From: Zea mays
Lineage: Eukaryota > Streptophyta > Magnoliopsida > Poales > Poaceae
Assembly: GCF_902167145.1 (NCBI RefSeq)
Contig: NC_050104.1
Coordinates: forward strand, 2,108,001 to 2,172,000
Length of the DNA: 64,000 nucleotides
Direction: 5' to 3'
The notes beneath the pieces were generated by a model. That model had not been told where the DNA came from and made no database searches. It was given only the letters and a program-made list of their open reading frames with translations. Position 1 is the stretch's first letter, and the number at the start of each line of letters is the position of its first letter. The position numbers and the translations under genes are program-made. This document shows, one piece after another, positions 1 to 11,187 of the stretch.

Positions 1-531
1 ATGGCGAGGCGACGAGGCGAGGGGTGCTCGGCGGCGATCGCGCCGGGGAGGGATGGGCGAGGGAGAAGGAGCTGACAGGTGGGGTCGGGCTGCCAGTGAG
101 AGAGGGCCGCGCGCGAGAGAGAGGGGCGGGGCGCTGACGGGCGGGGTCGGGCTGTCAGCGGGCGGAAGTGGCGCGCGGTGTGGGCCGCCTGGGCCGGAAA
201 GAGAGGGGAGGGAGGCGGGCGCGCGTGAGTTGGGCTGGAAGTCGACCCAGCCGCGAGAGGGGAGAGGAAATTCCTTTTTCTTTTCTTTTTCTAATTCTTT
301 CCTTTTTCTTTTCTACTTTTGTGACATTTTGTTTCTTTTCCTCTTAACAAAAATTCTCTAAATGAACTTGGTGATAAATGTGGTCTATGTGAAGTGCTTC
401 AAATCATTTTAAGTATATGCAAATGATTGGGTGACCTAGGGGTAGGGTTAGAGAGAAGAATAAAACCAAGGGGGGGGGGAGATTAGGGGGGTTAGGGTTT
501 CAAACCTGGGTTGGGACTTTGGGATGTTACA
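1..531 (-). mobile_element. LTR fragment of a chromovirus-like retrotransposon (runs off the left edge)
   Basis: GC-rich sequence (about 1-270) is followed by a T-rich tract (270-350) and then an end reading GGGATGTTACA at 521-531. Read on the minus strand the LTR starts TGTAACATCCCAAAG. The layout (GC-rich block, pyrimidine tract, TGTAA[C/T]-type start) matches the LTRs of E1 and E2 in this window, so I place it with the Tekay/Del-type chromoviruses. It interrupts the antisense gene of element V exactly at 531/532, so it inserted after V. A run of nine G residues lies near 471-479. Open frames in the GC-rich part show no recognisable protein and are not called. Confidence 0.6.
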
Positions 532-977
532 GCGAACATGTTAAAACTTTGGCCCGGGCTGAAGCTGGCTTCTCTATTAACGATACGAAGGACCCCTCGG
601 CCGAAGCAAGTTCAATAGGCGGAAATTTTTTTACTGATATCTGGGAAAATGGCGGTCGAGGGATGGCCCATGAAATAATGAAGAAGAGCGAAAAAGATAT
701 TCATGACGCTCGAGAGGCAACAAAAGCGGCTGAAAAAGCCGTGGAACTTGAAAGACGGATAGGTATATCTTAATGACTTCTAACTTTGTTGTGTATTTTT
801 GTAACTTCGAACTAAGTTATATCTTCTACTGCAGCTGAACTATCTCCTCCCCCAGAACCATTCGACCCACTGGCCGACCCAGAGACAAAGAAGACAATAG
901 TAATTATTAATATGGCTGAAGCTATTGTAGATGAAGTTGTTATGAAGCTGCTAACCGAAGCTGCAGAAAAATTCTGA
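532..977 (+). pseudogene. Last two exons of the antisense Tat gene in element V
   Basis: Frame from 532 reads EHVKTLARAEAGFS and later FFTDIWENGGRGMAHEI, matching the C-terminal domain of the antisense gene in X2 (50362-50080). A splice donor GTATAT at 763 and an acceptor CTGCAG ending at 834 bound a 72-nt intron. The last exon (835-977) continues with PPPEPFDPLADP and MAEAIVDEVVMKLL, again matching the last exon in X2. Relative to X2 one base is missing near 971, which brings the stop forward. The 5' part of the gene is outside the window, cut off by the LTR at 531. Function unknown; it runs opposite to V's gag. Confidence 0.6.
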
Positions 978-1440
978 AGGAAGAAGAGTAGCTATTGTAA
1001 AAACATTTTCTAGAATATTGATGTAATATTTGCTAAACTATGTTTGTAATATTCAGTGCTTATAGATTTGAATGTAATATATGAGTGGTTTGTAATTCAG
1101 TTCTTTGCGATGCATGAAACTTCTTGTACATACCGTTTTTAGCCTGCGGCGAAAAAACACCTTCCCTTCTTTTCATGCTTCGTAAAGAAGAGCTTTTACG
1201 CTTCGTAAAAATCATCGATACTTTGTAAAACATCAATACTTCGTAAACAATAGATCCCTTTTTTCGCATCAGAACTGATGAAGCTGTGATTCTCAGCTTA
1301 CTTTGTAAAGCATTGCCCGAAGATCGGCCTTGTTTTCAATTGATACCATTGTTGTGATATGATGTATGATGTGATGCTATGCGATATGATAAAATGAATG
1401 ATGCTAATGTATCGTGCAAATGAATGCCCAAACACACACA
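978..1440. other. 3' untranslated region of V's antisense gene and spacer
   Basis: AT-rich sequence with no coding signal. It contains a block at 1147-1176 (GGCGAAAAAACACCTTCCCT and following TCTTTTCAT) that recurs in W at 54351-54378 and in X2 at 49688-49717. Repeats of CTTCGTAAA lie around 1190-1250. GATATGATG-type runs lie around 1355-1400. Confidence 0.5.
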
Positions 1441-1850
1441 TCTGAAGCTTCTTCCACAACCTTCATTCCCTAAGGAATGACTGAAATCTCTTTGTCGTTT
1501 ACTTTTCGGCTGCATCGTTTATTTTTCGGTGTAAGTTCTGCATTCCCTAAGGAACGTCTTTTGAACTTCTTCGCCTTCTATTTCAGCGGTATTCGCGTTG
1601 ACTTTTTGCGCTTCGCCTTATATTTCGGTGGTATTTGGCTCTGCATTCCCTAAGGAACGACTTTTGAGCAGAAAACTTACGCTGCGCTCCCTTAGGAACG
1701 GCTTTTCGAAGCATCGGCAAACTTACGCTGCGTTCTTTAAAAACGACTTTTTGTAGCTTCAGTGAAACTTTTAGTGCGATTTTAGCACTGCATTCCCGAA
1801 GGAATACCTCTTTGTAGCTTCGACATTCTTCGTGAGTCTGTGACGAAGGT
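1440..1850. repeat. Degenerate tandem array in element V
   Basis: Irregular units are built around CATTCCCTAAGGAA followed by CGACTTTT or TGACTG and GCTTCG. At least six CCCTAAGGAA or CCTTAGGAAC cores lie between about 1468 and 1805. Arrays with a related core sit at the same place in X2 (49153-49350), W (54720-55010) and U (60640-61010). Confidence 0.6.
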
Positions 1851-1985
1851 ATATTTCATTTTGACATAAACGAAGCTAGTACAAAAAGTTTAAAAAATAG
1901 CAAGAAAACTAGGTTTACATTGATTGTTCCTTATTAAAAAGAAAACGACAGTGAATGTAAAACTGTGCCAAATGTAGGATATCTC

Positions 1986-3515
1986 TCAATATATGTGTTT
2001 TGATTCTGGCACAGTGCTGTTAACTGTGCGAGCTTCGGACCCCTCCCTGAAATCTCGCTGTTGATAGGTCTGTTGGCTCCCTTCTGGCTACTGACCTCAT
2101 GAGTAGGCAGGCTGTAGTGGCGGTGGAGGAGGAAGCTGTGGCCAAGAAACTTGTGGCTGACTAGCCGAAGCAACAGAAGCTGCGAGATGATTACCCACAT
2201 ATTCTGGTATGTAGGGTGAATGACACGAAGTAGTGTGCAGGACCTGCTTCGGCTGATTTTTCTAGGCTTCGGCTTCTGCAATTTCTTTTTGCTTTTGGAT
2301 GGTGATTTGACACGTTCTTGTATTGTGGCCCTTGTCTTCTCCACAAAATAGGCAGTAGATTTTCCTGGGCTGGTCCCCATATCTTCCTCCGAAACCTCTG
2401 GCGCCTCTACCTCTTGGAGCTGGCGGCCGGAAAGAGCTTTGTTGCTGTCCCGAAGCTTGCGAAGAATACTGCGATCTCTGCTGTTGACTTCCTCTGTCAT
2501 CATTCTGGATGGAGTTGTGAATGGACCTGACATGCCTCGGGTGGATTCTTCCTCCGAAGCCCTTGGTCATTTCAGAGAACCTATATGCTTCCTCCCTTCT
2601 TTGGCGGAAGTCATTGTCGGCCTGGATGTACTCATCCATCTTCTGAAGCAGCTTCTCCAAAGTATGTGGAGGCTTTCTAGCGAAATACTGAGCAGTAGGT
2701 CCTGGACGAAGCCCCTTAATCATGGCTTCAACAAAAATTTCATTAGGCACTGTAGGCGCTTGTGCTCTGAGACGCAAGAACCTTCGGACATATGCCTGGA
2801 GGTACTCCTCATGATCTTGCGTGCACTAAAACAAGGCCTGAGCTGTGACCGGCTTCGTCTGGAAGCCTTGGAAACTTGTCACCAGCATATCCTTGAGCTT
2901 CTACCACGAAGTAATGGTCCCTGGCTGAAGAGAAGAATACCATGTTTGGGCCACATTCCGAACTGCCATGACGAAGGACTTGGCCATGACAGCTGCATTG
3001 CCTCCATATGAAGATATAGTTGCTTCATAACTCATCAAAAACTGCTTCGGGTCTGAATGCCCATCATACATGGGAAGCTGAGGTGGCTTGTATGATGGGG
3101 GCCATGGGATAGCCTGCAGTTCTGCTGCCAAGGGAGAAGCATCATCAAAAGTAAAGGTATCATGATTAAAATCATCATACCATCCATCGTTGTTGAACAA
3201 GCCTTCTTGATGAAGCTCCCTGTGGTGGGGCCTTCGATCTTGTTTGTCTTGAACAAGATGGCGTACTTCTTCGGTGGCTTTGTCGATCTACCTCTGAAGA
3301 TCAGCCAGTCGGGCCATCTTCTCCTTCTTCCTTTGCACTTGCTGGTGGATTATCTCTATGTTTCTGATTTCTTGGTCCAACTCCTCCTCCTGGAGTGTTG
3401 GACTAGTGGCCTTCCTCTTCTGGCTTCGGGCCTCTCGAAGAGAAAGGGTCTCCTGGTTCGGGTCTAGTGGCTGCAGTGCGGCAGCCCCTGTCGCTGAAGC
3501 ATTCTTCGGTGGCAT
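1986..3515 (-). pseudogene. gag: gag of element V, broken
   Basis: It starts at 3515 with MPPKNASATGAAALQPLDP and ends at 1986 with TVPESKHIY, the same ends as the X2 gag (47313-48830). Visible parts are a charged N-terminal helix (QQVQRKKEKMARLADLQ), the capsid-like core (PPQLPMYDGHSDPKQF, VAQTWYSSLQPG), a GRGARGFGGR basic stretch and one zinc knuckle of the CX2CX4HX4C type (CLFCGEDKGHNTRTC). The reading frame is broken: stops near 3288 and 2901 and a shift before 2777 split it into three pieces. Gag would package RNA and build the particle. Nothing follows it that resembles pol. Confidence 0.75.
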
Positions 3516-3563
3516 GGTGAAGGTCAGTGCTTGCCGAAGGTGGTCGAAAAGGGTTCACCGGAG

Positions 3564-3573
3564 GTGGGCGCCA
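3564..3573 (-). promoter_or_regulatory. Primer-binding site of element V
   Basis: Minus strand reads TGGCGCCCAC followed by CTCCGGTGAACC, one base after the LTR's terminal CA. The identical site follows the 5' LTRs of X (47241) and W (59128, minus strand). Confidence 0.7.
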
Positions 3574-3574
3574 A

Positions 3575-4260
3575 TGTTGGGGACTTGCTCTCAAATGCTA
3601 TAAATTGAGAAAAAGACAACACCAAAACAAGTTATTTGTTAATGCCCTTCGTCCTTCGAAGCATTATTTCCCCAAGGATAGTGATCTTTGGACGAAGGTC
3701 ATGAAGGACATACCTTCGTCATCTCATCGTACATATATGTATTAATATTAGCAACGAATGGAGCATGTAAAGCATAAGAAACAATGTAAACAATAACATT
3801 ATCATATATATTTCTCAGTATATAATTGTAAGTTAACATAAGGACAGTATTGAATAACATTTGGTACCTTCAGCTTGACAGAAAACAAAGGTACGAGCGT
3901 GACGCAAAAGCAAATGCCAAATCAGCGTGAACAGTATGGGGGTACTGTTCATCTATTTATAGGCACAAGACGCAGCCTGTGAGAAATTACATTCATGCCC
4001 TTTACATTTGTTATTAACTCATGTACAATTCTATGAGGACTAGATAGCCTTTTCCCCTTTAAGTCGGTTCCTTTTTCCACCATTTAGCCGAAGCTTTCTT
4101 GCACATAGCTTCGGGATTGACTCGACCTTCGTCCCGGTCATGCTTTCCGTACTATATATGCTTTTGACCCGAGTCCGAAGGTACCTGTTTATATGTCACA
4201 CTCGGAAAATATTGTTAAATCACATTTTTGAGGACCTTCGGAGAACGAAGGCCCCCAACA
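3575..4260 (-). mobile_element. 5' LTR of element V
   Basis: 686 bp. On the minus strand it begins TGTTGGGGGCCTTCG at 4260 and ends CAAGTCCCCAACA at 3575. A TATA box (TATAAATA on the minus strand) lies at 3954-3961, inside the GCCTATAAATAGATGAACAG context also seen in the X and Y LTRs. It is rich in GAAGG/CTTCG words. Its start and end match the X LTRs closely. Confidence 0.8.
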
Positions 4261-4928
4261 TCGACCTTTCAGAGGAGCAGGAGCCGGAGGGATGGGTTGC
4301 TCGACTCAACCCTCGTGACGCCGCTCGCGGGTGTCACTTCCACGATGCGCTCGACACCTTTCTGCGTCAGGCACTTGACCGGCGCACTTGGTCCATCAAG
4401 TATCACTGTGTTGTCTTCCAGCATAGTCACGGGGCATACCCAGACTGCTGGGAGGCGACTTTCTTGGTGCGCCGTCCGGAGGATAGTCTCTGAGGTGCGG
4501 AGGTCTGCTCGGAGCATTATTTTATCTCTGAGCGGGGCTCAGCTGAGGCGACCATGTATGATGCCGCACGGCGTGCACTTTCGCACTACTGCTCAATGCT
4601 CGGTGGGGTGGCCGATGGTCTTGACCTAAGGTATTACCCCCGCTGTTCATCTAGCAGCACAGGAGACGTGGTTGTCTCACCTGTTGGTGAGGACAATCTT
4701 AGGTTGAGCAGCACAGTCAACCTATCCGTCGTGCTAAACACGGAGCTGGACCACACTTTAGACGAGTCGTGTAGGGCTCATGCCGAGATTGCCCAGTTGT
4801 GGGCTGAGCGCGCGGAGCGCCATCACCTAGCGGATGGCTCTCCCGCCCCCTCGGGACTCAGCACACTTACCGCTCGCCTCGGCGTGGGCGCCATGTCTAT
4901 GGCAACCCCGACTGCAGGACTAGGATAA
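4261..4928 (+). pseudogene. Accessory open frame in the leader of E1, function unknown
   Basis: One frame stays open from the E1 border to 4928 apart from a TGA at 4491-4493, about 220 codons. Readable stretches include WSIKYHCVVFQHSHGAYPDC, AATFLVRRPEDSL-like text and RRALSHYCSMLGGVADGLDL, ending with a coiled-coil-like HAEIAQLWAERAERHH. The composition looks protein-like, with balanced hydrophobic and charged residues. It lies about 410 bp upstream of the first readable gag codon, on the same strand. I recognise no Pfam family with confidence. It could be an extra retroelement gene or a captured host fragment. Its own start may lie left of the V insertion. Confidence 0.45.
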
Positions 4929-5338
4929 ATTTAGGACCATAGATCGTCAGTGTTGGATCTTGTAATTAATGTTTAAAATAGAAGTCTTAGTCTTAGTCTT
5001 ATTCTCAGTTAGTCTTAGTTAGTCAGGGTAGTTTGCTTATCCTGTGTTTTTATGCTTGTCATGATGAACTATGATGGATTTGGATCTTTGTAATGATTGT
5101 CGCAGAGTGTGGGTACCCCCTGCATTTTGGTTTACCTGTTAATGTTAATAAAATTAGTTATTTAGTTGGGAAGCCTCTTTATTTCTACTTTCCTCTTTAT
5201 CTGAGGATATGTGTCTGCCTGTGTTGGAAGTCAGTGAAGATGTTTATCTGTTCAGTGTTGTGGAAGAATTCTATACTCTTTTCTTATGCTGCAAGATTTG
5301 TAAGATCAGTTCTGATGTGTGATTGCCTTCCGCAGGTG
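4929..5338 (+). other. Untranslated spacer between leader frame and gag in E1
   Basis: T-rich sequence with a short CTTAG repeat (4980-5030) and no coding signal. It ends in CCTTCCGCAG at 5327-5336, which looks like a splice acceptor just before the gag reading frame opens, so the gag mRNA may be spliced; this is inference only. Confidence 0.4.
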
Positions 5339-6600
5339 TCAGACAACAGGCGCAGAGGAGGGAGGCGTGCTTAGAAGGAGCAGTAGGCACTGCAAGATGA
5401 GGCACCTCAGCAGCAGTTGCCACCACCGCCCTCGATGACAATATAGCAGATGTTTCTGATGTAGACCCAGGCAGTCAAAGCGATTATTCAGACTCTGGCC
5501 ACCATGCAGCAAGTGCAACAGCAGCCCCCACCTCATCCTCAGATGCAAATGCAGATGCCTCAGATGCCCAGAGATAAGCATGTTGAATTCATGAGAGGTC
5601 ATCCCCTAGTGTTTGCTCACTCTATTGACCCCATGGATGCTAAAGATTGGCTGTGTACCGTGGAACGGAAGTTGCACACCACTCAGTGTGATGATAGAGA
5701 GAAGGTTCTGTATGGTCCCCGTTTGTTGAGGGGAGCAGCTCAGTCTTGGTGGAAGTCCTACCTCGCCACCCATGCCAACCCCAATGCCATCACTTGGAAA
5801 GAATTCAAAGACAATTTCCGTCAGTATCATGTTTCAGCCGGTCTGATGACAGTAAAGAAAGAGGAATTTCTGGCGCTCAAGCAACAGCCCATGTCCGTTA
5901 GTGAGTACATAGACAGGTTTCTGCAGCTGTCCCGCTATGCTCCCGAAGATGTCAACATAGATGCCAAGAGGCAGTATCATTTCTTGAGAGGCTTAGTCGA
6001 TCCCCTGCACTATCAGCTGATGAACCATACCTTCCCCTCATTTCAGCACCTGATCGACAGAGCAATCATGATAGAGAAGAAGCTCAAGGAGATGGAGAAT
6101 TGCAAGCACAAGATTGGTGGACCTCATCCTGGGAGCAGCAATCGCCCCTTTTTCTCAGACAACCCACCTCAACAGTTCAAGCAGAATCAGCGCCTGCCTC
6201 AACAACAGTTTTAGAGGCAGTACCCTCAACATCAGCAGCACTATCACCAGAACAGTCAAACAGGAGGAAGTCAGTTCCAGAGGCAGAATCAGCAGGCACC
6301 TCGTCTTCTTGCCCCAACAACCAACCAGAGCAATCAAGTAGCCCCAGTGGAAGGAGGAGGCAGAGGATGCTTCCATTGTGGAGAGCAAGGCCATTGGGCG
6401 ATGCATTGTCCAAAGAAGGTAGCTCAGCAGCAACCAGACCCCAGTGCCCCAGCAAAGCAGAATGTGCCTCAGCCAGGAGCAGGCAACCGTGTTCAGACAC
6501 ACTACAACCATGGGAAACTGAACCATTTGGAGGCTGAAGCAGTCCAAGAAACGCCAGGCATGATTGTAGGTATGTTTCCAGTCGAATCCCATCTTGTAGA
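5339..6600 (+). pseudogene. gag: gag of chromovirus E1, with in-frame TAG stops, cut by E2
   Basis: One frame runs from about 5339 to the E2 border. It contains a proline-glutamine leader (QQQLPPPPSM), then PRDKHVEFMRGHPLVF, the retrotransposon gag core (AKDWLCTVERKL, AAQSWWKSYL, TWKEFKDNFRQYH, MSVSEYIDRFLQLSRYAPED) and a CCHC zinc knuckle (CFHCGEQGHWAMHC) near 6368-6409. Stops at 5372, 5384, 5444, 5462 and 6212 are all TAG in places where glutamine or a similar residue fits. At about 6600 the frame is replaced by the truncated E2 LTR, just before the protease DTG motif. The protease resumes at 18103. Confidence 0.85.
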
Positions 6601-9600
6601 AGTGCGTCTCATATGTGCGCCAAATAAGAACATCAAATGTAATGACAAAGTGTATAGAGATAAATGTCACAAGTATCATTATTACATAGCGGAAGTCTTA
6701 CAAAATAAATAATAACAACAAAATGAACTAAATATTATTCCTTGCCGCCATCAAGCTGACTGGGAGACACCACCTAGATCAACTCGTACTCCTCATTATA
6801 GGGCCCCTCTTGGACCACCTGCTCTTCACGTGTGGGAGGGGTTTATATATCGCAAGAGTGAGCTCACAAAAGATCATAGCTCAACAAGTTGTAGGGAATA
6901 ATGTGCATGAACTCACCAAAGGTTGGAGTTCATGTGAAGTGTAAGGCTGATCAACAAATAATGGTTAAAGCTGAGCATTGCTTTTAATAAGTTGGTCAAT
7001 TTTTATTAGCAGTTACTAAATGTAAGTAAATACCAAATTAGAGTAATAAATAGATCAAATTAATAATAAACCACAATGTGATGCAAATGACAAATTGAAT
7101 TTAATTCCATAAATTAATCATGTGAGTGTCCGAGCCGCCCATGACCGTGAGCACGGCTGATATACCAGTTTTACACTCTGCAGAGGTTGCGCATCTTTAC
7201 CCACAAGTCATGTTACCCATTTGCCAAGGGATCACGACTTCCCATACACCTCTACTAAGGAAACGAGGCAGGGTAACACTATGAGGCCTTTACAAAGTTC
7301 CACTAGCTTTAGAAAACCCGCTACAGTTTCTAGGAAGTTCCAATGCAGGGATCCCTCGCCTGACCGCCATCGTAGCAAAATCAACCCAAAGACCTCCCTA
7401 CACTGACCACTCCCCTACTGCCCTTGCCCCTTTCAGGTAAGGTAGTCATCCACTAGCTTTCCTAATTAGTCAGCCAGGGGTGTCCCATACCACCCTTGTG
7501 GTAGCATTGTTTTCCTGGGTGGTTCTCCATGTTCCAATTAACAATATGATCTTATCATGAACAATCAATAACAATTTGATAATAAAAGCATGATCTTGAA
7601 TAGTGTGTATCTCCATATCGAAAACCACATAAAGCAATAGCAGGTACTACCCAAAAATTCAGTGGTAAACAAGGTATTAAGATAGTCAAACTAGGGTAAC
7701 CTATTGGGTCCCATCAAAATTAACTTATGCAGATCATAATGATTAAAAGGAATATTATTGGGTAAATAGAAGTGATCAAGGGCACAACTTGCCTTCAACG
7801 AGCTCCTGCTCAGCAGTCTCCACCTGCTGAACACCGGGATCCTCTGTGGCTTGCTCGTCTACTTGCAACAATACAAACAAGCACAAGATAGCAGAAATTA
7901 ACATCACACCAAACAATAGAACAGAATGCGTGATAATATTCTACGCATCGTAATGAGATCGTAGGAACAAGAATCACTAAATTCGGAGTTATGGTTATCA
8001 AGTTATGAATTTCCAAAGTTATTAAGTGCTTGGTATGGAATAACTCAAGTGAATAATTTTATCTAAGTTTCATGGCTAAACAGAGTTACTAGATGATTGA
8101 CAATATTAAAACAAAATTAATACAACTAGAATGGATTAAAAAGGAGCTAATATGAATTTTCTAGGGATTAAACAAGATTCTGGAATTATTTTTTTATTAA
8201 AAATCATTTCCTATATTTCTTTTCCCCATTTTCTCATGGCTCTGGACTGCGCACAAAATTACTAAAGAGTATAGGGGCTATCGCGCAAAAGTTCTAAGAC
8301 TTAGGTTAACCCGAGGTGGACTGCGGGTTAAATGCGAATAAATCCAGGGTCTCTTTAGTAAAGTGGTTGGGCCGAAGGGGTATTTTCTGTTGTGAGCCGC
8401 TAGATCTACATCGGACCGCCAGGATCAAATCAGCCATCATGTGAACCGGTACCCATTTATGACCGAAGGATCTATGATCAACGACCCGAGAGTTTAAAGT
8501 ACTCAGATTGCCCCCCATACACACGATTTGAATCGGATGGCACGGACCTGGCCACGAAAGGGTATAAAGACCTTCTAATCACAACCGTTCATCCATTGAT
8601 CCACGGCGGACGGGTCTTCTCCCCCCTCGACACATCACCGGTGATGGAGAACACCCACCATGTCGGCGCCATTGATGGTGAATCCCGCACGAGCGCTGGC
8701 GAGCTCTAAACCCTACGCGATTATGTGCAAAACAGAAAGGGAAAAGTGGCGAGTAACAAGGTGGTGGCCGTACGGCGGATCACACTCAGGCGACACAACC
8801 ACGACACACGGTGGAAAGCCCAGGGTTCCTCGGTGTCAGCGAGCAATTGAGGAATGAACGGTTGGTTTCCGCCCTCCCGAGGTGGTCGCGCACGAGTGGC
8901 ACAACAAGGCGAACCTCCTGGACGGTATCCCCAGGTCACGGCTACAGCGTAGCACGCGGTCGACGGTGGCGTGCCTTCACCACCCTGGACATGGCATTGG
9001 CGGCGGTGATTTGGTTTCAGTGTTCGCCCGCGCAAGAGGGCAGTTGAGGGGAGGAAAGGGGCGCAGGGGGGGTGTTCCTACTTATTCCGTGGGGTCTCGG
9101 TTTGGGATGGGAGGAGGGCGCCGATGATTTTTGACGATGGCGGCGATCCTCACGCGAGTCGTTGCGGAGAAGGGGAGCGCACTGATGCATAGGCCCCACA
9201 AGGCAGCGACGGCGCACACACGTACTGAGGCTGGCACGTGGGTCCGCATACCAGTGAAAGGGTGAGGAGCGAGCGCGAGCGTGCGGCTGACCGGTGGGCC
9301 CTACGTGTTGGCGCCAATCGGATAGCTGTGGTGCGCGTATGAGTGGTTAGGTGGGTCGGGCAGGGAATTGGGCCTAATGCCAGTTTTCCTTTTTTTCTTT
9401 CTTATTTTTATTTTTATTTTTTATTTTCTTTTCTTTCTTTCCAAATTCAAACTTAAATTTCAATTTAAATTCAATTTTTTTTTGGCAAATTTGTCTTCAT
9501 GTTAAATGTTCAATTTGAACATAGTATGGGATAAATCTATTTATTTATAAATTTATTTTGTCTTGTATAGTATTTCTCTCTTTCCTTTTCCTAGGTTATT

Positions 9601-9844
9601 TCAAATTTCCTAATTTACAAATTATATTAAATCCCCATTTTAGGTCTTAACATATAATTATATTAATATTGTTAGTATTAAATGCACAAACACATAAACT
9701 TTAGCATGATGCATAAATTATCTTTTGGTGTCCTTAGCTAATTATTCACTCTAAGTATGGTTATTCCCAAGTTATAATGGGTAGAAGACAAAACACCTAA
9801 TGAGATCAACCCTTTTTCTTATTATTTCCAAACTGGGTATTACA
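6601..9844 (-). mobile_element. 3' LTR of chromovirus E2, missing its last 30 bp
   Basis: 3244 bp, homologous along its length to 14891-18102. On the minus strand it starts TGTAATACCCAGTTTGG at 9844 and would end GGGTGTGACA, but the last 30 bp present in the other LTR (14861-14890) are gone. Contents: an AT-rich 3' part, a block at about 7130-7530 also found in the E1 LTR, a region at 8230-9360 that becomes GC-rich, and a pyrimidine tract with AT-rich sequence at 9380-9640. Small open frames on both strands are not supported as genes. A polypurine tract (AAGGGGGGTAGG on the minus strand) adjoins at about 9848-9862. Confidence 0.85.
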
Positions 9845-9884
9845 AATCCTACCCCCCTTAAAAAGAATTTCGTCCTCGAGATTA

Positions 9885-11180
9885 GGAAGGACTAGGGAAG
9901 AGGTGGGGAAAGTCTACTCACAGCTCTTCTTCTCTTTCCCAAGTAGCTTCATCTTCACCATGGTGACTCCATTGCACTTTGCACATTTTGATCACTTTAC
10001 TTCTTGTGACACGAGTCAAAGTATCAAGGATCTTGATAGGGTATTCTGTATAAATCAGATCATCTTGAACACTAAGATCCTCCATAGGTAACTGCTTCTC
10101 GGGTACCTTGAGACACTTTTTCAGTTGGGACACATCGAAGACATCATGTACATCCGCAAGATGGTCGGGTAATTCCAGTTGATAGGCAACTTCCCCCACT
10201 TGCTTTAGGATCAAGAAGGGTCCAATAAAGCGAGGGGACCACTTCCCTTTAACTTTAAACCTCCTCATACCCCGGATTGGTGACACCTTCAAATACACGT
10301 GATCACCCTCAAACTCTAATAGTCGTCTCCTAGTATCTGCATAGCTTTTCTGTCTTGACTACGCAGTTCTCAAGTTCTCCCTTATCAACCGGACTTGTTC
10401 TTCTGCCTCTTGTATAATTTTTGGCCCAAAGATCTGCCTTTCACCAGTTTGATCCCAATATAGAGGAGTCCTGCACTTTCTGCCATATAGAGCCTCAAAT
10501 GGGGACATTTTCAAACTGGCCTGGTAGCTATTATTGTAAGAGAACTCCGCATAGGGCAAACTCTTATCCCAACTGCCACCATGTTTAAGAGCACATGCTC
10601 TTAACATATCTTCCAGTACTTGGTTGGTTCTCTCGGTCTGCCCATCAGTTTGAGGATGGTAGGCCGAGCTAAAATTCAACAGTGTGTCCAAGCACTCATG
10701 TAATTTCTGCCAAAACTGAGAAGTAAACTGTGATCCTCGGTCTGACATGATCTTCTTAGGCAATCCGTGTAGACAAACTATCCGAGCCATATACAACTCT
10801 GCTAGCTTGGCTCCCGTGTAATTAGTTCTCACAGGAATGAAGTGAGCTACTTTTGTTAGTCTGTCCACAATCACCCAAATAGAGTCATACCCTGCAGGAG
10901 TGCAGGGTAGACCTACAATGATGTCCATGCCAATTTCTTCCCATTTCCACTCAGATATCTTAAGCGGGTACAACAAACTAGCATGCCTTTGATGTTCAGC
11001 TTTTACCCTCTGGCAAACATCACAACCCGCCACATGTGCAGCAACATCCCTTTTCAGTCCATACCACTAATACTTCTGCTTCAAATCCTGGTACATCTTG
11101 GTACTGCCCGGATGGATGGAGTAAGCTGAGTCATGTGCTTCCTTCAATATGGTTTCACAAAGACTGACAATCTCAGGAAC
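9885..11180 (-). pseudogene. Integrase and chromodomain of E2
   Basis: Minus strand. The integrase zinc-finger end (MAGCDVCQRVKAEH) is followed by the catalytic core with WEEIGMDIIVGLP, IMSDRGSQFTSQFW and HPQTDGQTERTNQVLEDML, giving the D, D and E residues. GPY-type C-terminal text (KWSPRFIGPFLIL) and SQLKKCLKVPEKQLP follow, then a chromodomain ending MCKVQWSHHGEDEATWEREE. The chromodomain of these families directs integration into heterochromatin. Breaks: a TAG at 10359-10361 where CAG is expected, and a TGA just after the chromodomain at about 9915. The N-terminal zinc-finger part upstream of 11033 is in other frames. Confidence 0.85.
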
Positions 11181-11187
11181 ACAAATC

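Larger units (their letters stand above)
532..4260 (-). mobile_element. Tat-lineage Ty3/gypsy element V, gag-bearing and without pol, 5' part
   Basis: On the minus strand the order is 5' LTR (4260-3575), primer-binding site, broken gag (3515-1986), a repeat-rich region (about 1850-1440), and the last exons of an antisense gene (532-977, plus strand). No protease, RT, RNase H or integrase lies between gag and the antisense gene. The same order without pol occurs in X2 (46560-53997), so the lack of pol is a family trait and not a private deletion. The element is cut at 531 by another LTR, and its 3' end lies outside the window. Its right end abuts chromovirus E1 leader sequence at 4261, so V probably inserted into E1. 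Confidence 0.75.

Noticed and set aside
53..361. 102-codon frame at the left edge
   Set aside because: Glycine- and arginine-rich text from GC-rich LTR sequence that ends in a poly-pyrimidine tract; no domain.
5606..5830. Minus-strand frame within E1 gag
   Set aside because: Shadow of the plus-strand gag, which carries the recognisable capsid motifs.
8721..9217. Short frames with arginine and proline in the E2 LTRs (also 16949-17555)
   Set aside because: They occur in the GC-rich part of both LTRs, differ in frame and length between copies and show no shared protein.
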